Shown piece by piece: positions 13,495 to 16,464 of a stretch of DNA of 16,464 bases. Origin of the DNA: Fen-1077 sp050014355. Lineage in GTDB: Bacteria; Chloroflexota; Dehalococcoidia; Dehalococcoidales; RBG-16-60-22. Under the pieces are notes generated by a model. It saw only the letters and a list, made by a program, of their open reading frames with translations, was not told where the DNA came from and did not search any database. The number at the start of each line of letters is the position of its first letter. Position 1 is the first letter of the stretch. The DNA is taken from positions 1 to 16,464 of the forward strand of contig JBEKDL010000043.1 in the NCBI GenBank assembly GCA_050014355.1, read 5' to 3'. A program made the translations under genes and the position numbers.

Positions 13495-13522
13495 GTAACA
13501 GCGCAATTGCGCAAATGAGTAA
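13487..13522 (+). repeat. Dispersed palindromic repeat, copy 3 (lysC leader)
   Basis: GCAAATGAGTAA, then CA, then GCGCAATTGCGC (13501-13512, perfect palindrome), then a second AAATGAGTAA. Two flank units surround one palindrome, the most complete copy in the window. It supplies the stop codon of the zinc-ribbon gene and ends just before the AAGGA ribosome binding site of lysC. Confidence 0.75.
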
Positions 13523-13538
13523 GTAAGGAATAAACAAA

Positions 13539-14759
13539 ATGGCCTTATTCGTCCAAAAATACGGCGGCTCGTCCGTGGCGGACGCCGCGAAAATCAGCAA
13601 CGTCGCCCGGCGCATTATCAAAACGAAAGAAGCCGGCAACCAGGTGGTGGTCGTCGTTTCCGCTATGGGCGATACCACGGATGACTTAATCAAGCTGGCC
13701 TACCAGGTCAATAAGCAGCCGGACCAGCGCGAGCTGGATGTCCTCCTTTCCACCGGCGAGGTCGTCGCCAGTACGCTGCTGGCCATGGCGCTGCATTCGC
13801 TCGGCCAGCAGGCCATCAGCCTCTCCGGCGCGCAGGCGGGCATCAAGACCGATGCCGCGCACAGCAGCGCCCGCATCACGGATATCGACCCCAAGCGCAT
13901 CGTCAAAGAGCTGGACAAAGGCAATATCGTCATCGTGGCCGGTTTCCAGGGTATCACCGAGGATTCGGATGTTACCACGCTGGGGAGGGGAGGCTCGGAT
14001 ACTACCGCCGTGGCGCTGGCGGCGGCGCTGAAGGCCGAACGTTGCGAAAGATATACTGATGTCGATGGGATTTATACCACCGACCCCCGTCTGCTCCCCG
14101 AAGCACGCAAACTGCGTGATATAAGCTACGATGAAATGCTGGAGATGGTAACCTACGGGTTCAAGGCCATCCAACCGCGGGCAGCAGAGCTTGCGGAACT
14201 CTACAGCGTTCCTCTGCTGGTAGCGTCGAGCTTTAATGAAAACCCCGGCACGTTAATTCATAAAGAGGTGTCTATGGAAATACGCAATAAAGTTAGGGGC
14301 ATTGCCCATGACCTTGATGTAGCGACGATAACCGTGGTCGGCGTCCCCGACCATCCCGGCATCGCGGCGGGGATTTTCATGCCTCTGGCGAAGGCCGGCA
14401 TCAGCATCGACACCATCGTCCAGAACGCCAGCGTAAAAAATATTACCGACCTTACTTTCACGGTAGCCCAGAGCCAGCTTAAAGCGGCCATGGCTGTGGT
14501 CGAGCCCATCGCTAAATCTATCGGCGCCAAACAATGCATCGGCGACCCCAAATGGGGGAAGGTCAGTATCATCGGTACCGGGATGCAGAACGCCCCCGGT
14601 TACGCCGCCCGGATGTTCGATACCTTAAGCAAAGCGCACATAAATATACAGCTGATTACGACATCGGAAATCAGGATAACTTGCATCATCGAGGAATCGA
14701 AGGTCAAAGACGCGGTACAGGCCCTGCACCGCGCCTTCGAACTCGAGAAAGAAGACTAG
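13539..14759 (+). CDS. lysC: Aspartate kinase
   Basis: Aspartokinase catalyses the first step from aspartate to lysine, threonine and methionine. The 406-residue chain has the catalytic kinase domain (about 1-245) with KYGGSSV (7-13), FQGITEDSDVTTLGRGGSDTTA (136-157) and YTDVDGIYTTDPR (172-184). Two ACT domains follow (about 260-330 and 340-400), the first with GVPDHPG and the second with GTGMQNAPG, the usual allosteric module. Length and layout match monofunctional B. subtilis LysC-like enzymes. The usual GAKVLHPR reads GFKAIQPR (207-214). Start ATG at 13539 has TAAGGA 9 bases upstream. An in-frame internal start at codon 246 is well placed to make a separate regulatory subunit. It ends the apgM operon; no lysine riboswitch precedes it. 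Confidence 0.95.
   Translation: MALFVQKYGGSSVADAAKISNVARRIIKTKEAGNQVVVVVSAMGDTTDDLIKLAYQVNKQPDQRELDVLLSTGEVVASTLLAMALHSLGQQAISLSGAQAGIKTDAAHSSARITDIDPKRIVKELDKGNIVIVAGFQGITEDSDVTTLGRGGSDTTAVALAAALKAERCERYTDVDGIYTTDPRLLPEARKLRDISYDEMLEMVTYGFKAIQPRAAELAELYSVPLLVASSFNENPGTLIHKEVSMEIRNKVRGIAHDLDVATITVVGVPDHPGIAAGIFMPLAKAGISIDTIVQNASVKNITDLTFTVAQSQLKAAMAVVEPIAKSIGAKQCIGDPKWGKVSIIGTGMQNAPGYAARMFDTLSKAHINIQLITTSEIRITCIIEESKVKDAVQALHRAFELEKED
14274..14759 (+). CDS. lysC: Possible internal lysC beta subunit (ACT domains only)
   Basis: ATG at 14274 is codon 246 of lysC, in frame, and is preceded by AAAGAGGTG (14262-14270). Translation from here would give a 161-residue protein made of the two ACT domains, beginning MEIRNKVRGIAHD. 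B. subtilis aspartokinase II is known to use just such an in-frame internal start for its beta subunit, at nearly the same codon. Whether it is used here cannot be told from sequence alone. Confidence 0.5.
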   Translation: MEIRNKVRGIAHDLDVATITVVGVPDHPGIAAGIFMPLAKAGISIDTIVQNASVKNITDLTFTVAQSQLKAAMAVVEPIAKSIGAKQCIGDPKWGKVSIIGTGMQNAPGYAARMFDTLSKAHINIQLITTSEIRITCIIEESKVKDAVQALHRAFELEKED

Positions 14760-14799
14760 CCTTCTCGCCGCTTCCTGGTAATTTACCCTACCTCTTTTG

Positions 14800-15243
14800 C
14801 TATTTAGCTGGAGGCACAATCAGCACCTGTTTGGTGTAGCCAAATACCGTTCCGTTTTGAAGTGTCCCGTTTATCGTCAGGGGATAGGTAACGTTATCGC
14901 TGAATCCTCCCCCAATCAACACCATTCTAGCGTTGGCAGTTTTATCGGGCTGTAGAGGATTTGAAGGCGTCATGTCAAACGTGAAATTAAAGGCCCGGCT
15001 CAATTTCAGGGTAGCACCTAGAGAAATTATTGGTACGGTGGCCGCATTCTTCAGTGTGACCTCGACTACTGGCCCTCCGGGGTTAATCGGTTGGAGGGGA
15101 CCGACGATAGACACGATTTCAATGAGTTCCTGGGGAGGCGTGCCAGACAAGTGGGAAGATGGGAATAAATCCTTATTGCAACCGGATATCGTTAAAACAG
15201 AAAGAACGACAGCGATAATTAATAATACTGTCGTTCTTTTCAC
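14800..15243 (-). CDS. Small lipoprotein, beta-rich, unknown function
   Basis: A 147-residue exported lipoprotein. The signal peptide has a KR start, a hydrophobic core (5-18) and lipobox ISGC with Cys22. The mature part is rich in Val, Thr, Asn and Gly with alternating hydrophobic residues (EVTLKN, LGATLKLS, YPLTING), as in an immunoglobulin-like or FxLYD-like beta sandwich; no family was recognised. Start GTG at 15243 is chosen because it opens the signal peptide; an AAGG site lies about 10 bases upstream. Codons 2-14 contain the arms of a 12-bp inverted repeat, so the start of the message can fold into a strong hairpin. It lies 24 bases after the NifU-like gene on the same strand and is probably co-transcribed with it. 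It converges on lysC with a 40-base gap. Confidence 0.75.
   Translation of the reverse strand: MKRTTVLLIIAVVLSVLTISGCNKDLFPSSHLSGTPPQELIEIVSIVGPLQPINPGGPVVEVTLKNAATVPIISLGATLKLSRAFNFTFDMTPSNPLQPDKTANARMVLIGGGFSDNVTYPLTINGTLQNGTVFGYTKQVLIVPPAK
15201..15239. repeat. 12-bp perfect inverted repeat in the lipoprotein signal-peptide region
   Basis: AAAGAACGACAG (15201-15212) and CTGTCGTTCTTT (15228-15239) are perfect complements around a 15-base AT-rich loop. The outer arm begins one base after the GTG start codon (15243-15241) on the minus strand. In the mRNA this would put the start codon at the foot of a strong stem. Confidence 0.75.
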
Positions 15244-15267
15244 AGGTTGAGCCTTACAAAAGAGATT

Positions 15268-15486
15268 TTAAACGGCGATTACTTCTTTAACTTCCGGGAC
15301 TTCCTGCTTCAGGATGCGTTCAATCCCGTTCTTCAGGGTCATTGTTGACATCGGGCAGCCGGCGCAAGCGCCGACGAGTTTCACTTTCACGGTCCCGTCA
15401 CTGACACTCACCAGCTCAACGTTACCGCCGTCCTTTTCCAGGTACGGGCGGACTTTATCCAGTACTTCTTTGACTTTTTCTTCCAT
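15268..15486 (-). CDS. NifU-like iron-sulfur scaffold protein (C-terminal NifU domain)
   Basis: A 72-residue stand-alone NifU C-terminal domain, which assembles or carries Fe-S clusters for apoproteins in the cytoplasm. The diagnostic VRPYLEKDGGNVEL (12-25) and VGACAGCPMSTMTLKNGIE (38-56) are present, with the cluster-binding pair C41 and C44. Length matches the short NifU/Nfu forms. Start ATG at 15486 has GAAGGAG with a 6-base spacer. A small hairpin, GGGTG/CACCC (15500-15504 and 15509-15513), sits right against that ribosome binding site. A near-perfect promoter precedes it. The lipoprotein gene follows on the same strand. Confidence 0.93.
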   Translation of the reverse strand: MEEKVKEVLDKVRPYLEKDGGNVELVSVSDGTVKVKLVGACAGCPMSTMTLKNGIERILKQEVPEVKEVIAV

Positions 15487-15522
15487 GACTATCTCCTTCG
15501 GGTGGCAACACCCTATATTTAA

Positions 15523-15551
15523 ATTCTAGCTGTGCCAGGCAGGTTTGTCAA
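15523..15551 (-). promoter_or_regulatory. Strong sigma-70 promoter of the nifU-like operon
   Basis: On the minus strand a perfect TTGACA (15551-15546), a 17-base spacer and TAGAAT (15528-15523) are present. Transcription should start near 15516, giving a leader of about 30 bases containing the GGGTG/CACCC dyad and the ribosome binding site. Confidence 0.75.
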
Positions 15552-15582
15552 ATAAATGAGATGGAAATATGACCTACGTCAC

Positions 15583-15611
15583 TTGTGCGCCTTACCACGA
15601 TAGGGTAAAAT
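15583..15611 (+). promoter_or_regulatory. Weak candidate promoter of the TPR gene
   Basis: TTGTGC (15583-15588), a 17-base spacer and TAAAAT (15606-15611) lie about 36 bases before the chosen start codon. The -10 is good and the -35 poor. An open frame runs through it from 15569, which argues that this upstream part is not coding. Confidence 0.4.
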
Positions 15612-15646
15612 ATATAGTTAAAATCGCCTTTATTTCGGGGAAGATA

Positions 15647-16453
15647 ATGACGCGTGAAGACGAGAGACTTTCGAGAGTAAAACAGCAGCGCAGCAAAAAA
15701 GCTATCGACCTGGCCATGCAGGCACGCTGGCAGGAGGCTGTTAGCGTCAACCAGTCAATCGTGCAGGATTTTCCTGAAGACGTCGATGCTTTCAACCGCT
15801 TGGGCCGGGCTTACATGGAGCTCGGCCGCTACAAGCAGGCCCGCGAAGCCTACGAGAACGCGGTCAAGCTGGACCCCTATAACGCCATTGCCAGCCGGAA
15901 CATACGGCGTCTCAACGATATTAAAGAGACCGAGGCGGCCGAAGTGGAGACGAGTAAAGTCGAGCCGCAGCAGTTCATCGAAGAAATAGGCAAAGCGGGG
16001 GTGGTGACTCTCATTGAACTGACGCCCAAGGAAAAACGCGCCTACGTGGTCGCCGGCGACAGGGTAGTCTTAAAAGCCGCCGGCTCGGTCCTCACGGTGG
16101 AGAGCGGCCGCGGTGAATACATCGGTCGGGTGGAACCAAAACATGCGCAGCGGATTGCCCGCCTGATGCAGGGCGGCAACCAGTATTCGGCGACGGTCGT
16201 GAGGTCCACCGCCGACGGAATGACGGTAATGGTACGCGAGACGTTCCAGCATCCGAGTCAGGCCGGCAAGCTGTCCTTCCCGCCGAAAGGGATGGAGGAG
16301 TTCCGCCCTTATGCCAGCGATAAGCATTTGAAGCTCGAAGAAGGAGAGGGAGAGGAGGAGGAGTCCGGCTATACGATAATCGGCGGCGATGAAATCGAGG
16401 TATTGCCCGAGGAAGCCGAGGGCGTCGATGACAACGGAAATGAAGAAGACTAG
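15647..16453 (+). CDS. TPR protein with conserved-looking central domain and acidic tail
   Basis: A 268-residue soluble protein. Residues 15-80 hold about two tetratricopeptide repeats, the clearest being VDAFNRLGRAYMELGRYKQAREAYENAVKLDP in order (46-77). A short charged linker leads to a central domain (about 108-212) rich in beta strands, with RAYVVAGDRVVLK and GRGEYIGRVEPKHAQRIARL; I do not recognise its family. It recalls small nucleic-acid-binding or HIRAN-like folds, but that is a guess. The C-terminus (230-268) is strongly acidic (runs of Glu and Asp). I chose ATG 15647, with GGGGA just upstream, over an in-frame start at 15569, because the upstream part overlaps the promoter. No signal peptide. 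A ribosome binding site overlaps its stop codon, so another gene follows at once. Confidence 0.8.
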   Translation: MTREDERLSRVKQQRSKKAIDLAMQARWQEAVSVNQSIVQDFPEDVDAFNRLGRAYMELGRYKQAREAYENAVKLDPYNAIASRNIRRLNDIKETEAAEVETSKVEPQQFIEEIGKAGVVTLIELTPKEKRAYVVAGDRVVLKAAGSVLTVESGRGEYIGRVEPKHAQRIARLMQGGNQYSATVVRSTADGMTVMVRETFQHPSQAGKLSFPPKGMEEFRPYASDKHLKLEEGEGEEEESGYTIIGGDEIEVLPEEAEGVDDNGNEED

Positions 16454-16457
16454 GAGG
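16452..16457 (+). promoter_or_regulatory. Ribosome binding site of the next gene
   Basis: AGGAGG overlaps the TAG stop codon of the TPR gene. With seven bases left in the window and no start codon among them, the next plus-strand gene should begin within a few bases beyond the end and be translationally coupled. Confidence 0.5.
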
Positions 16458-16464
16458 ATACTCT

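Noticed and set aside
4186..13522. CRISPR array from the repeated GCGCAATTGCGC units
   Set aside because: Copies are kilobases apart, degenerate, and there are no regularly spaced spacers or cas genes.

Overview
The window reads as bacterial chromosome of moderate to high GC with AT-rich intergenic gaps. Gene content (a lone dnaA next to obg, a receiver-TackOD1 protein of a type otherwise best known from archaea, an archaeal-type ApgM paralogue beside lysC, a short NifU-type scaffold) suggests a Chloroflexota lineage, perhaps Dehalococcoidia. That placement is inference from gene types only; no 16S rRNA is present.

Layout. 1-3230: on the minus strand dnaA, then obg, then the first codons of a probable nadD, plus a 332-base divergent control region shared by dnaA and fmt that carries two promoters and several palindromic elements. 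3231-5066: fmt and mazG, both plus strand and both with TTG starts behind strong ribosome binding sites. 5063-7194: a stress or export group made of an MFS transporter (minus), a stand-alone ChrB-type chromate-resistance protein (plus, with a near-consensus promoter) and an AhpD-like protein (minus). 7337-7413: tRNA-Pro(CGG), minus. 7539-11933: a three-gene plus-strand module, receiver/TackOD1/twin nuclease-fold protein, then a PgaC/IcaA-like membrane glycosyltransferase, then a NodB-family polysaccharide deacetylase lipoprotein. 11964-14759: a second plus-strand operon, ApgM-family protein (probably the proposed homoserine kinase type), a 68-residue zinc-ribbon protein and aspartate kinase with a likely internal beta-subunit start. 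14800-15486: minus-strand NifU-like protein and a small lipoprotein. 15647-16453: a TPR protein with an acidic tail, followed by a ribosome binding site for a gene beyond the window.

How they fit together. The most interesting unit is the receiver-TackOD1 gene coupled to an exopolysaccharide synthase and deacetylase. It looks like a signal-controlled surface-polymer system in which the sensor/effector protein carries two nuclease-like domains that lack visible catalytic motifs. The apgM-lysC operon points to threonine/lysine (aspartate-family) synthesis. A small dispersed palindromic repeat (core GCGCAATTGCGC plus GAGTAA flanks) occurs three times, each time in the leader of a plus-strand gene. 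DnaA has an unusual DNA-recognition helix (RDPASV where RDHTTV is usual), so standard DnaA boxes may not apply in this organism. All function calls rest on reading motifs by eye; no database search was run.
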